Shown piece by piece: positions 8,781 to 17,537 of a stretch of DNA of 24,489 nt. A program made the position numbers and the translations under genes. Below the pieces are notes generated by a model, which had not been told where the DNA came from, searched no databases, and saw only the letters and a program-made list of their open reading frames with translations. The stretch is from UBA11579 sp039714215 (GTDB lineage: Bacteria > Chloroflexota > Anaerolineae > Anaerolineales > UBA11579): contig JBDLJU010000013.1 in NCBI GenBank assembly GCA_039714215.1, positions 1 through 24,489 on the forward strand. The letters run 5' to 3'. How positions within the stretch are numbered: position 1 is the stretch's first letter; each line of letters begins with the position of its first letter.

Positions 8781-9261
8781 TCCCTTCGAACCCCAAATCA
8801 CTGCTTTCTATTGTGTGTACTGCGGCTACATGGCGGCCGACACAGCCGGTGGGATGCGGATTCAATATCCCGCTAATGTCAAATTCTTCCGGCTGCCATG
8901 CACAGGAAAAACGGACATCCGCTACATTTTGGAGGCTTTCGAACAGGGCGCTGACGGCGTTTACCTGGTTGCCTGCCCGATCGGAAACTGCCACCATGTG
9001 CGCGGCAACGAACGCGGCCAGGCGCGAGTAAATAGAGCAAAATTGATCCTTGATGAGATCGGATTGGGCGGGGATCGGCTGGATATCTTTTTCATGTCAG
9101 GCAGCCAGGGGCATGATTTTGCAATTGCTGCTCAAAAAATGACCGAAAGAGTGCGGGCTTTAGGGCCAAATCCAATAAACAGAGTAAACGGCAGCATCAG
9201 TATTCCAGATCAAACAGAAGTCACCGAAGAGGAAAATTATCGCGGCAGAAGAAAAAATTAA
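8770..9261 (+). CDS. mvhD: MvhD-like [2Fe-2S] electron-transfer subunit, Cys form
   Basis: Small iron-sulfur protein (163 residues) of the MvhD/FrhD delta-subunit family, which links HdrA to an electron donor or acceptor such as a hydrogenase, formate dehydrogenase or, in acetogens, MetFV. Conserved cysteines C15, C18, C44, C69 and C74 are visible, with the family signature G-A-D-G-V...V-A-C-P-I-G-N-C-H-H near residues 60-76. It overlaps the preceding tandem HdrA gene by 11 bases, suggesting coupled translation and a physical HdrA-MvhD pair. The C-terminal 20 or so residues are charged and look disordered. The later mvhD copy in the same operon has selenocysteine in place of C69. Confidence 0.88.
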   Translation: MTANPFEPQITAFYCVYCGYMAADTAGGMRIQYPANVKFFRLPCTGKTDIRYILEAFEQGADGVYLVACPIGNCHHVRGNERGQARVNRAKLILDEIGLGGDRLDIFFMSGSQGHDFAIAAQKMTERVRALGPNPINRVNGSISIPDQTEVTEEENYRGRRKN

Positions 9262-9278
9262 TAAATAGTCATCCACGT

Positions 9279-9282
9279 GGAG
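9279..9282 (+). promoter_or_regulatory. Ribosome binding site that decides the fusion gene start
   Basis: GGAG lies six bases before the ATG at 9289. It overlaps the in-frame GTG at 9277, so the ATG is the better start. Confidence 0.55.
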
Positions 9283-9288
9283 CAGAAC

Positions 9289-12200
9289 ATGCTGGCATCC
9301 AAATCCAAACAACAATTGGGTAAAAATGACCTTACTGGCGCGGTAATGGTCGTTGGGGGAGGTATTGCCGGGATGCAGGCTGCCCTGGACCTTGGGGAAC
9401 AGGGATTTAAAGTCTATCTAACTGAAACGAAAACTGCAATTGGGGGAAAGATGGCGCAGCTTGATAAGACTTTCCCAACCAATGACTGTGCGATGTGTAC
9501 CATCTCTCCAAAACTGGTTGAAATCGGCCGCCACCCGAACATCAAGATCATGACCAATACAGATGTCCTTGGCCTGCATGGCAGCGCTGGTGACTTCACC
9601 GTTCAGGTTCAACACCGACCACGCTATATCGACCAGGATAAATGTGTCGCCTGCAATGACTGCACCGATGTATGCCCGGTTATTATTCCTGACCCATTCA
9701 ATGAGTCACTCAATGACCGTCGAGCGGCATATAAGCTCTACCCGCAGGCTGTGCCAAACGCTTATGCCATTGAAAAACGCGGGATTGCCCCCTGCAGAGA
9801 TGCTTGCCCAGCTGGACAGCGTGCCCAGGGTTATATTGCTTTAATCCGTGAGGGACGTTGGGATGATGCCCTCCGGGTGATCAAAATGGACAATCCCTTC
9901 CCGGGAATTTGCGGGAGGATCTGCAACCACCGCTGCGAAACTGCCTGCAACCGTGATCTTGTTGACGAGCCGATCAACATCCGGGCACTAAAACGTTTCG
10001 TAACCGACAAAGTCTATCAAAATCCTCGCGAGTCACTTGAGGCTTTACCGATTACAAAATCTCAGAAAGTTGCGATTATTGGTGCAGGTCCCTGCGGACT
10101 AACCGCTGCCCAGGATTTGGCGATCGCGGGGTATCCGGTCTCCGTATTCGAAGCGATGCCGGTGGCAGGCGGAATGCTCCGCCTGGGTGTCCCAGAATAC
10201 CGTCTGCCGACTGAGATCATCGAAAGGGAAGTGGAAGACATCCTTGATTTGGGGGTCGACTTGAAGTTGAACCACCGCATCCAGGATTTGGATACATTGT
10301 TTGATGATGGCTTCGAAGCAATCTTGATCGCAGTCGGCGCCCATGAAGGTATCAAGCTGCCGATCCCGGGCGCAGATCTCTCTGGGGTGGTGATCAACAC
10401 CCACTTCCTGCGGGATGTTCGGCTAGGCAAGTACGACAATGGTGAAGCGATGCCGCTTGGTGAAAAAGTACTGATCCTAGGTGGCGGTAACGTGGCGATT
10501 GACTGCGCCCGCAGCGCAGTGCGTATGGGGAAACAGGTGCAGATGGCTTGCCTGGAAAGCCGAGAGGGGATGCCCGCTCATCAATGGGAGATCGAAGCCA
10601 CCTTAGAAGAGGGCATCGCGATAAATAATGATCGAACTTTTGAGCAAATAATTGGAGACTCTGATGGTAAAGTGATTGGTGTAGAATGCAGCCAGGTCGC
10701 ATCGTTTGAATTTGATGAAACCGGACGATTGCAGCTTGAAAAAGTTTCTGACAGCAAACACCTGATTGAATGTGATACCGTGATCTTTTCCGTGGGTCAG
10801 CGAGCCGGTCTGGCGTTCCTGCCAGATGATGCCGGGGTTGGACTGACCGATTCAAAAGCAATCGCGATCAACCCCAACACCTATGCTGCCACCCGACCTG
10901 GCGTATTTGCTGCCGGAGACAGCGTTTCAGGGACCGCTTTTGTGATTGAAGCGGTAGACAGCGGACATAAAGCTGCCGAATCGATCATCCGCTTCCTTCA
11001 GGGTTCTGATCTCGAGCCTGCCCCGAAACCAGATCTCCCGGTTGTACATTTCAGCGATGCTGAAATCCATCAGAAAATGACCTCAGGTGAGATTACCAAA
11101 TCTGCCCGGGTTCCGCTTACCGAGCTCCCAGTCGCCGATCGAATCAATAATTTTGCTGAGGTAGAAGCAGGGTATAGCGACGAAGCTGCTATGGAAGAGG
11201 CCGCCCGCTGCCTGTCCTGTGGAATCTGTTCAGAATGCATGTCTTGTGTGTTTGTCTGCCAAAAGGACGCGATCAATCACGACGAGGTTGCCAGTGTAGA
11301 AGAAATCAATGTTGGCGCGCTGATCCTCGCTCCCGGCTATCAAATCTATAACGCCCAGCTTTCTGAGGAATATGGCCTCGGGCGTTACCCCAACGTGGTC
11401 ACCTCGCTGCAGTATGAACGGATGCTCTCCGCCAGCGGCCCCACCAGCGGGCATGTTCGACGCCCATCTGATGACCAGAGCCCAAAACGGATTGCTTTCC
11501 TACAGTGTGTTGGCAGCCGGGATCAAAGCCATGATTACTGCTCCTCGGTTTGCTGCATGTATGCCGCCAAAGAAGCAATCATGACCATCGAGCACGCCAG
11601 AGCCGAGGCGCGCACCAGCAGCAGCAGTCCGGATGTGGAATGCCAGGTCTTTTTCATGGATACCCGCTCCTACAGCAAAGGTTATGAAGAATACTACTCG
11701 CGTGCCGAGAAAAAATACGGGGTCAAATACACCCGCTGCAGGCTAAGCGACATCAAGCAAGCCCCGAATTCAAAAAATCTCTTGGTCCGTTTCTATTCCC
11801 CCGATGAGCAGGTACAAAGCGTTGAAGAGAAAGAATTCGACCTGGTTGTGCTTTCTGTAGGTATGGAAATTTCTGAGTCGGTTAAGGATTTAGGCCACAG
11901 CCTGGGAGTCGAGCTGGATGACTATGGCTTTTGTCACACCACTTTGTTTGATCCGCTTCAAACCAGCAAAGATGGAATCTTTGTTGCCGGACCATTCCGG
12001 GAACCCAAGGACATTCCAGAAACTGTCGTCGAAGCCAGCGGAGCTGCCGCTTCGGCCGCGCAACTTCTTTCCCCAGCACGCTTCAGCCTGACTGAAATTC
12101 AGGAATATCCTCCCGAAAGGGATATCAAGTCCCAAGAGCCCAGGCTCGGTGTCTTTGTGTGTCACTGCGGCTCGAATATTGGCGGATATCTCGACGTTCC

Positions 12201-13905
12201 TGGCGTGGCTGAGTATGCCCGCGGCCTGCCGTTTGTAGTCCATGCAGAGGATAATTTATACACATGTTCCCAGGACTCGATTGCCAAGATTATCGAAACT
12301 ACCGTTGATTTAGCACTCAACCGCGTTGTTGTGGCTTCCTGTACGCCGATTACCCACGAACCCCTCTTCCAGGATGCGATCCGCCAGGCGGGCCTGAACC
12401 CTTATCTATTTGAAATGGCCAATATCCGCAATCAGTGCTCCTGGGTACATCCCAATGATTGGGACGCAGCGACTGAAAAATCAAAATCGCTAATCCGGAT
12501 GGCGGTCGCCAAAGCAGCTCAACTGAGGCCAATCTATACGGACCAGGTACCAGTCAACCACGCAGCATTGATTCTAGGCGGCGGTGCAGCAGGGATGGCA
12601 GCGGCTTTGAACCTGGCTAACCAGGGATTTCCCGTACACCTGGTTGAGAACCAGGAGCATCTCGGGGGCAACCTGAGGAATTTAAGCTATTTCGAGCCGA
12701 AGATGGGAGCAGATCTCAGCGCAGCGCTTTCGTCACCCATTAAACTTCTTGAAAATTTTAGTTCAAGAATAACCGAACACCCCCTTATTGACACTTATTT
12801 GAACGCTGAGCTAGAAGACACCGATGGGTTTATGGGTAATTTCCAATCAAAAATTGTCCAAAATGGGGAGACCATTACCGTGAAACACGGCGCAATCATT
12901 GTTGCTACCGGAGGGCAGGAGTACCGCGGAACAGAATATCAGTACGGAGATTCTCCCAATATCCTCACCCAACTGGAATTTGAAAAACACCTCAACTCGC
13001 TGGAAAATAACCAGTCGAACGGCCATGCTCCGGGTTCAGTGGTTATGATCCAGTGCGTTGGTCCTGCGGAGGACTACTGCAGCCGAATTTGCTGCACTAC
13101 GGCATTAAAGAATGCACTCAAACTCAAGGAAATCCACCCACAAGCGAAAATTACTATTATTTATCGCGACATTCGAACCTTCGGATTCAAGGAGCGGTTG
13201 TATACCAGGGCAAGAGAAGCGGGTGTACTTTTCATCCATTATAATTTCGATCATAAGCCAGAAGTAAAAACTTTCGATGACACTATCGAGATTTCAGTAA
13301 CTGACCCGATCCTCAAGCGGCAGATAGTCCTGAAACCAGATTTACTGGTGCTCAGCACGCCGGTGATCCCTTCATCAAGCGCTGAGAAACTCGCTACCCA
13401 ATTAAAACTCTCAACAGGGGCCGATGGTTTCTTCCTCGAAGCCCACGTCAAGCTCAGGCCGGTGGATTTCACCGCCGACGGCGTTTTTATGGCGGGGATG
13501 GCACATTATCCAAAATTTATTGATGAAACTATCGCCCAGGCTCAGGCAGCTGCTTCTCGAGCGGCAGTGATCCTCTCAAAGGAAACCATTCGCACGAATG
13601 CAAGAATCGCGGTGGTTGATCCCGAGAAATGCGTAGGCTGCCTGACCTGTGTCCGCATATGCCCCTACAACGTTCCGGCTGTTACGACTGATTTCAGCGG
13701 CGTAGGGAGCATCCAGGGCGCCGCCTACATCGAACCCGCAGTCTGCCACGGCTGCGGCAGCTGTACCGTGGAATGCCCAGCCAATGCAATTCAACTTACT
13801 CATTATTTAGATCTCCAAATGATGCCCAAGATTGATGCCCTGTTCAACAAAAAACCTCGGACGCCAACCCTCGTCCCAATTACCACAATAAAGGTAAAGG
13901 AATGA
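9289..13905 (+). CDS. hdrA: HdrA-GltD-HdrA fusion, giant NAD(P)H-linked bifurcation protein
   Basis: A 1538-residue fusion. It begins with an HdrA FAD fold (VVGGGIAG near residue 23), D-C67-A-M-C70 in the position that is selenocysteine in the hdrA pair, and a [4Fe-4S] motif (C119/C122/C125/C129). A GltD/NfnB-like insert follows at about 162-635: cysteine-rich helix domain (PCRDACPA; CGRICNHRCETAC), FAD fold (IIGAGPCG near 262) and nucleotide fold (ILGGGNVAIDCA near 395) followed by an acidic rather than strongly basic loop. The first HdrA core resumes with CLSCGICSECMSC near 641 and CCMYAAKE near 754. A second HdrA module starts near 951 (GVFVCHCGSN), has its own FAD fold near 1095, and ends in two [4Fe-4S] motifs (near 1448 and 1486). 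The GltD part probably binds NAD(P)H and supplies or receives the pair of electrons bifurcated by the HdrA flavin. An in-frame GTG at 9277 is less likely as start. Confidence 0.87.
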   Translation: MLASKSKQQLGKNDLTGAVMVVGGGIAGMQAALDLGEQGFKVYLTETKTAIGGKMAQLDKTFPTNDCAMCTISPKLVEIGRHPNIKIMTNTDVLGLHGSAGDFTVQVQHRPRYIDQDKCVACNDCTDVCPVIIPDPFNESLNDRRAAYKLYPQAVPNAYAIEKRGIAPCRDACPAGQRAQGYIALIREGRWDDALRVIKMDNPFPGICGRICNHRCETACNRDLVDEPINIRALKRFVTDKVYQNPRESLEALPITKSQKVAIIGAGPCGLTAAQDLAIAGYPVSVFEAMPVAGGMLRLGVPEYRLPTEIIEREVEDILDLGVDLKLNHRIQDLDTLFDDGFEAILIAVGAHEGIKLPIPGADLSGVVINTHFLRDVRLGKYDNGEAMPLGEKVLILGGGNVAIDCARSAVRMGKQVQMACLESREGMPAHQWEIEATLEEGIAINNDRTFEQIIGDSDGKVIGVECSQVASFEFDETGRLQLEKVSDSKHLIECDTVIFSVGQRAGLAFLPDDAGVGLTDSKAIAINPNTYAATRPGVFAAGDSVSGTAFVIEAVDSGHKAAESIIRFLQGSDLEPAPKPDLPVVHFSDAEIHQKMTSGEITKSARVPLTELPVADRINNFAEVEAGYSDEAAMEEAARCLSCGICSECMSCVFVCQKDAINHDEVASVEEINVGALILAPGYQIYNAQLSEEYGLGRYPNVVTSLQYERMLSASGPTSGHVRRPSDDQSPKRIAFLQCVGSRDQSHDYCSSVCCMYAAKEAIMTIEHARAEARTSSSSPDVECQVFFMDTRSYSKGYEEYYSRAEKKYGVKYTRCRLSDIKQAPNSKNLLVRFYSPDEQVQSVEEKEFDLVVLSVGMEISESVKDLGHSLGVELDDYGFCHTTLFDPLQTSKDGIFVAGPFREPKDIPETVVEASGAAASAAQLLSPARFSLTEIQEYPPERDIKSQEPRLGVFVCHCGSNIGGYLDVPGVAEYARGLPFVVHAEDNLYTCSQDSIAKIIETTVDLALNRVVVASCTPITHEPLFQDAIRQAGLNPYLFEMANIRNQCSWVHPNDWDAATEKSKSLIRMAVAKAAQLRPIYTDQVPVNHAALILGGGAAGMAAALNLANQGFPVHLVENQEHLGGNLRNLSYFEPKMGADLSAALSSPIKLLENFSSRITEHPLIDTYLNAELEDTDGFMGNFQSKIVQNGETITVKHGAIIVATGGQEYRGTEYQYGDSPNILTQLEFEKHLNSLENNQSNGHAPGSVVMIQCVGPAEDYCSRICCTTALKNALKLKEIHPQAKITIIYRDIRTFGFKERLYTRAREAGVLFIHYNFDHKPEVKTFDDTIEISVTDPILKRQIVLKPDLLVLSTPVIPSSSAEKLATQLKLSTGADGFFLEAHVKLRPVDFTADGVFMAGMAHYPKFIDETIAQAQAAASRAAVILSKETIRTNARIAVVDPEKCVGCLTCVRICPYNVPAVTTDFSGVGSIQGAAYIEPAVCHGCGSCTVECPANAIQLTHYLDLQMMPKIDALFNKKPRTPTLVPITTIKVKE

Positions 13906-14351
13906 CCGATACCGAAAACCCAACCGAGATCATTGCTTTCTGCTGTCATTACTGCGCTTACGCCGCCGCTGACCTGGCCGGATCAATGCGCCTTGAATAC
14001 CCCCCGTCAATCAAAGTCGTAGAACTGCCCTGTTCCGGAAAACTTGATCCTGCCTATGTCTTACGCGCTTTGGAAGATGGCGCTGACGGTGTTTTGGTCG
14101 CCGGTTGAATGGAAGGCGACTGCCATTACCTGGAAGGTAATCTCAATGCTAGACGACGAGTGGAATACATCGGTCAATTGCTGGATCAAATTGGCCTCGA
14201 TCGTCAAAGACTGAAAATGATAAATATATCCGCTGCTATGGGAAATGAATTTGCCCAACACGCAGTTGAATTTACAAACCAGATCACAGAACTTGGTCCG
14301 AACCCGCTGACTCATGTACAGGGCGAGGATAGCAAGGAGAAAACAAGATGA
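13902..14351 (+). CDS. mvhD: MvhD-like selenoprotein electron-transfer subunit
   Basis: A 149-residue MvhD/FrhD-family protein if the in-frame TGA is read as selenocysteine. Cysteines C14, C15, C18, C44 and C74 are visible. The signature G-A-D-G-V-L-V-A-G-[TGA69]-M-E-G-D-C-H-Y-L-E-G-N lines up with the Cys copy earlier in the operon, in which residue 69 is Cys and 74 is Cys. Its ATG overlaps the stop of the fusion gene (ATGA) and its own stop overlaps metV (ATGA), placing it between HdrA and MetV both genetically and probably in the complex. Sec-type MvhD (VhuD) is known in Methanococcales. The selenocysteine probably sits at or beside the [2Fe-2S] cluster; that is inference. Confidence 0.88.
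14106..14108 (+). other. In-frame TGA read as selenocysteine (Sec69) in mvhD
   Basis: The codons GTC GCC GGT TGA ATG GAA GGC GAC TGC CAT join two halves of the most conserved MvhD motif. The residue is exactly 69 in this protein and Cys69 in the paralogue at 8770. The ATG immediately after the TGA has no ribosome site of its own and lies inside the motif. Confidence 0.9.
14125..14141 (+). promoter_or_regulatory. Putative bacterial SECIS hairpin of mvhD
   Basis: ATTACC (14125-14130) pairs perfectly with GGTAAT (14136-14141) around the loop TGGAA. The loop starts 22 bases after the TGA and has G in its second position. Spacing matches the hairpins of the two hdrA genes within two bases, though the sequence is unrelated. 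Confidence 0.65.
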
Positions 14352-15037
14352 TCATTGCGGAACAAAAACCACTCAGTGAAATCAAAGAATTGGTTGCCAG
14401 TGCAGAACAGGTTTTAGTACTCGGCTGCGGTACCTGTGTCACGGTTTGTTTTGCCGGCGGTGACCGTGAAGCTCAAATCGTGGCTTCTTCTCTGCGCATG
14501 TCCACAAAATTGGACAAGCAGCCAAAACAAGTTGACCATGTAACCGTGCAGCGCCAATGTGAATGGGAATATCTTGATCAGGTTTCCGAACAGATCGAGG
14601 CGGTCGATATTGTCCTTTCTCTAGGCTGCGGGATCGGCGTACAGGCAGTTGCTGAACATTTCCCTAATACCTGGGTGGTTCCCGGTTTGAATACCACATT
14701 CCTCGGCCTCCCGGTGGAGCAAGGAGTATGGGATGAACGCTGCGCCGCCTGCGGGGATTGCGTATTAGGCCTCACCGGTGGAATTTGTCCAATCGCTCGC
14801 TGCTCAAAATCACTGCTCAATGGTCCTTGCGGCGGTTCAGAGGACGGTCACTGCGAGATCAGCCCAGACACACCCTGTGCCTGGCAGTTGATCTATGACC
14901 GGCTCTCAAGCAAAGGAAGACTCGAGGTTTTGATGGACCTTCAGCCCCCAAAGAATTGGAGTACGAGCCGTGACGGCGGCCCTCGGAAAATAGTCCGAGA
15001 AGACTTGCGCCTCGTCGATCAGAAGGAGGAGAATTAA
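14348..15037 (+). CDS. metV: MetV, methylenetetrahydrofolate reductase partner subunit
   Basis: A 229-residue protein of the MetV family (methylene-tetrahydrofolate reductase C-terminal domain). In acetogens it forms a complex with MetF and links it to electron carriers. N-terminal cysteines C27, C30 and C34 lie in the typical L-G-C-G-T-C-V-T-V-C-F-A-G-G motif. The C-terminal half has CAACGDC, GICPIARCSK and GPCGG...GHCEI, the metal or cluster binding signature of the family. Length is normal. The start overlaps the mvhD stop and follows AAGGAG. It is followed two bases later by metF. Confidence 0.9.
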   Translation: MIIAEQKPLSEIKELVASAEQVLVLGCGTCVTVCFAGGDREAQIVASSLRMSTKLDKQPKQVDHVTVQRQCEWEYLDQVSEQIEAVDIVLSLGCGIGVQAVAEHFPNTWVVPGLNTTFLGLPVEQGVWDERCAACGDCVLGLTGGICPIARCSKSLLNGPCGGSEDGHCEISPDTPCAWQLIYDRLSSKGRLEVLMDLQPPKNWSTSRDGGPRKIVREDLRLVDQKEEN

Positions 15038-15039
15038 CC

Positions 15040-16059
15040 ATGGCTGAAAATTCAAACGGATATCTTTCTGGCTCGACCCTTGAAAAAGTTCTAAATGCTG
15101 GACATTTTGCGGTTACTGGAGAACTTGGACCACCTCAGAATGCAGATGCGGAAGTGATCCGCGAAAAGGCCAGGCTGTTAAAAGGCTACTGCGACGCGGT
15201 AAACCTCACCGACAACCAGACCGCGATCGTAAGGATGTCTAGCATTGGTGCTGGGGCAATCCTTGTGCAAGAAGGTCTCGAACCAGTAATCCAGATGACT
15301 TGCCGTGACCGAAACCGCCTTGCGATTCAAAGTGATCTGCTCGGTGCGTATGCACTGGGAATGCGCAACCTGCTCTGCCTGACAGGTGACCACCAGAGCT
15401 TTGGCAATCACCCAACCGCCAAAAACGTATTTGACATGGACTCTATCCAACTGGTCCAAACGATTTCGTCGATGCGCGATGACCATATTTTCCAAAATGG
15501 AGAGGAGCTAAAAGGCGTTGAGCCGCGTTTCTTCGTCGGCGCAGCCGCGGCCCCTTTCGCTGACCCAATCGATTTCAGACCGTATCGCCTTGGGAAGAAA
15601 GTAAATTCGGGTGCTAACTTCATTCAGACCCAGCTGGTTTACGATATTCCGGCCTTCAAAACATACATGGAAAAGGTGCGAGAGCTCGGACTGCACCACA
15701 AATCCTATATCCTCGCAGGCGTTGGGCCACTTAAAAGCCTGGGGATGGCTAAATACATGAAGAAGAACGTGCCGGGGATATTGGTTCCAGATGAGATCAT
15801 TGCTCGGATGTCTAAAGCAAGCAAACCCTGGGCTGGCAAGAAAAAGGGTGAGCTCACCAAGGAAGACAAGAAAGCACGGACGAAAGCCTGGAAAGAAGAA
15901 GGGATCCAAATTTGTATTGATCTGATTAAAGATATCCAGCAGATCGAGGGTGTTGCCGGCGTGCATATTATGGCAATTGAGTGGGAGGAAGCGGTAAAAC
16001 CGATTGTAGAAGGGGCTGGTCTTTATCCCCGCCCGGAAGTTGCTGAAATAGCAGCCTAG
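15040..16059 (+). CDS. metF: MetF, 5,10-methylenetetrahydrofolate reductase
   Basis: TIM-barrel flavoprotein (339 residues) interconverting methylene- and methyl-tetrahydrofolate, the last folate step of the methyl branch in the Wood-Ljungdahl pathway. Visible family features are T-G-E-L-G-P-P near the N-terminus, N-L-T-D-N-Q near residue 56, T-C-R-D-R-N-R near 87 with L-L-G-A-Y-A-L-G, and L-C-L-T-G-D-H near 110, all parts of the FAD and folate pocket. AAGGAGGAGA gives a strong ribosome site. A lysine-rich surface segment near residues 265-290 is longer than in E. coli MetF as I recall it. Its place between metV and hdrCB points to a MetFV-Hdr complex rather than a stand-alone NADH enzyme. 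Confidence 0.93.
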   Translation: MAENSNGYLSGSTLEKVLNAGHFAVTGELGPPQNADAEVIREKARLLKGYCDAVNLTDNQTAIVRMSSIGAGAILVQEGLEPVIQMTCRDRNRLAIQSDLLGAYALGMRNLLCLTGDHQSFGNHPTAKNVFDMDSIQLVQTISSMRDDHIFQNGEELKGVEPRFFVGAAAAPFADPIDFRPYRLGKKVNSGANFIQTQLVYDIPAFKTYMEKVRELGLHHKSYILAGVGPLKSLGMAKYMKKNVPGILVPDEIIARMSKASKPWAGKKKGELTKEDKKARTKAWKEEGIQICIDLIKDIQQIEGVAGVHIMAIEWEEAVKPIVEGAGLYPRPEVAEIAA

Positions 16060-16069
16060 GAGTAATCAG

Positions 16070-17488
16070 ATGAGCGATTTAACCACCACCCAGAACAAGG
16101 TCACGCCGCTGAGTGACCAGCTAGCCCATAGAATCCAAGCTGAAATTGGGCAAAACGTATTTTTATGCTATCAGTGCATCAAATGCTCCAGCGGCTGCCC
16201 TTTAAGTGAATTTTTTGACTGGCAGCCAAACCAGATTATGCGAGCGATGCAGTTTGGAGATGAAGAAATTGCTTTCCAGTCTGAGACCCCATGGCTATGC
16301 GCATCATGCCAAACTTGCTCAACGCGCTGCCCGCAGGGCCTGGATATCACCGCGATCATGGAGTTCCTCACCCGCGAAGCACTTCAGCGAGGTTATAAAC
16401 CCAAAGTGCGCGAAGTTGATCACATGAATAAGGCTTTCATGAATGAAGTTAAAATCTGGGGTCGCGCATATGAGCTCGGCTTGATGGCTGAGATGAAACT
16501 GCGTACGATGAACCTCTTTGATGACCTTGATCTTGGGGCGAAGATGATTGCAAAGCGAAAAATCTCATTTCTCCCCCACATCGCCGGGTCTTCGAAAAAT
16601 GTGAAACCGGTTCCTCAGGAGGAAAATCGCATCGCCTACTATCCGGGCTGCTCGCTGCACTCGATTGCACCCGAATTTCATACTTCCACCCTTGCTGTGA
16701 CCGAGGCTTTGGACCTGGAACTGGTTGAACCAAAAGGTTGGGTTTGCTGCGGAAGTTCCGCAGCGCACAGGTCAAACCCCGAGGAAGCCCTGCGCTTACC
16801 CATGGAGAATTTACGGATCATTGAGCAGTCTGGCTTCGAGGAAGTCACCATGCCTTGTGCTGCCTGTTTTAACCGCCACAAAGCTGCCCAGCACGAAATC
16901 CGGCAGCATCCTGACCGGCGGCAGTCTATATCCGATCAAATAAACTACCAATACCAGGACAGTGTTCAGGTAAATACTTTGAGCGAAAGTTTATTGGAGC
17001 ATGTGGGCGCTGAAAATATTAATGATAAGGTCTCTAACCCGCTTCAAGGGCTGAAAGTTGTTCCTTACTATGGGTGCCTGCTTACTCGCCCTCCAGAAGT
17101 AACCGAGGTGAAGAATCCTGAAAACCCCACCGACCTGGATGAAATTATTACTGCCCTTGGGGCTGAAGTCGTCGATTGGTCCTATAAAACCTGCTGCTGC
17201 GGGGCCAGCCATTCTCTCACCCGACCAGACATCGTGCTTTCATTGAGCAGTTCCTTAATCGAAAAAGCCATCGATGCAGGCGCGGATATGATTGCAGTGG
17301 CATGTCCGCTTTGCCATGCGAATCTCGATGCCCGACAATTTCAAATGGATGTTTCAGCCCCGCTGCCAATCTTGTATTTTACCCAGTTGATCGCATTGGC
17401 TTTAGGCCTGCCCGATAAATCGGTTGCCCTAAAGAAAAACATGATTGACCCGAGACCATTACTAATTTCGAAGGGCTTGCTCTCCTGA
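16070..17488 (+). CDS. hdrCB: HdrC-HdrB fusion protein
   Basis: A 472-residue fusion of the iron-sulfur subunit HdrC with the catalytic subunit HdrB. The HdrC part carries two [4Fe-4S] motifs (C33/C36/C39/C43 and C77/C80/C83/C87). The HdrB part has two complete CCG domains: C193, C225-C226-G, C262/C265 and C335, C375-C376-G (C374 is an extra cysteine), C411/C414. In HdrB these hold two noncubane [4Fe-4S] clusters that reduce disulfides or, in non-methanogens, act on another acceptor. All expected ligands are present, so it is probably functional. In acetogens HdrB and HdrC accompany MetFV with no known disulfide substrate. TAGGAG precedes the start; 10 bases separate it from metF. Confidence 0.92.
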   Translation: MSDLTTTQNKVTPLSDQLAHRIQAEIGQNVFLCYQCIKCSSGCPLSEFFDWQPNQIMRAMQFGDEEIAFQSETPWLCASCQTCSTRCPQGLDITAIMEFLTREALQRGYKPKVREVDHMNKAFMNEVKIWGRAYELGLMAEMKLRTMNLFDDLDLGAKMIAKRKISFLPHIAGSSKNVKPVPQEENRIAYYPGCSLHSIAPEFHTSTLAVTEALDLELVEPKGWVCCGSSAAHRSNPEEALRLPMENLRIIEQSGFEEVTMPCAACFNRHKAAQHEIRQHPDRRQSISDQINYQYQDSVQVNTLSESLLEHVGAENINDKVSNPLQGLKVVPYYGCLLTRPPEVTEVKNPENPTDLDEIITALGAEVVDWSYKTCCCGASHSLTRPDIVLSLSSSLIEKAIDAGADMIAVACPLCHANLDARQFQMDVSAPLPILYFTQLIALALGLPDKSVALKKNMIDPRPLLISKGLLS

Positions 17489-17497
17489 CTGCAAGCC
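17474..17497 (+). repeat. Hairpin across the hdrCB stop codon
   Basis: GGCTTGC pairs with GCAAGCC around a ten-base loop that holds the hdrCB stop (17486-17488). No U-run follows, so it is not an intrinsic terminator; it could protect the mRNA or adjust expression of the next gene. Confidence 0.4.
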
Positions 17498-17537
17498 GCC
17501 ATTGGATTACCTTTTAGGCTTTTAGAGGAGGCCGACG

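Noticed and set aside
10394..10861. 155-codon open frame on the minus strand
   Set aside because: Antisense shadow of the GltD domain; composition is unlike a protein family and there is no ribosome site.
9772..11200. Independent gltD gene
   Set aside because: The GltD-like part is in frame with HdrA on both sides, without stop or start signals, and the same arrangement occurs in the 1-3003 gene.
14109..14351. Separate 80-residue protein starting right after the mvhD TGA
   Set aside because: It would start in the middle of the MvhD motif without a Shine-Dalgarno sequence; selenocysteine read-through explains the whole gene.
15508..15966. 152-codon open frame on the minus strand
   Set aside because: Antisense shadow of metF with no supporting signals.
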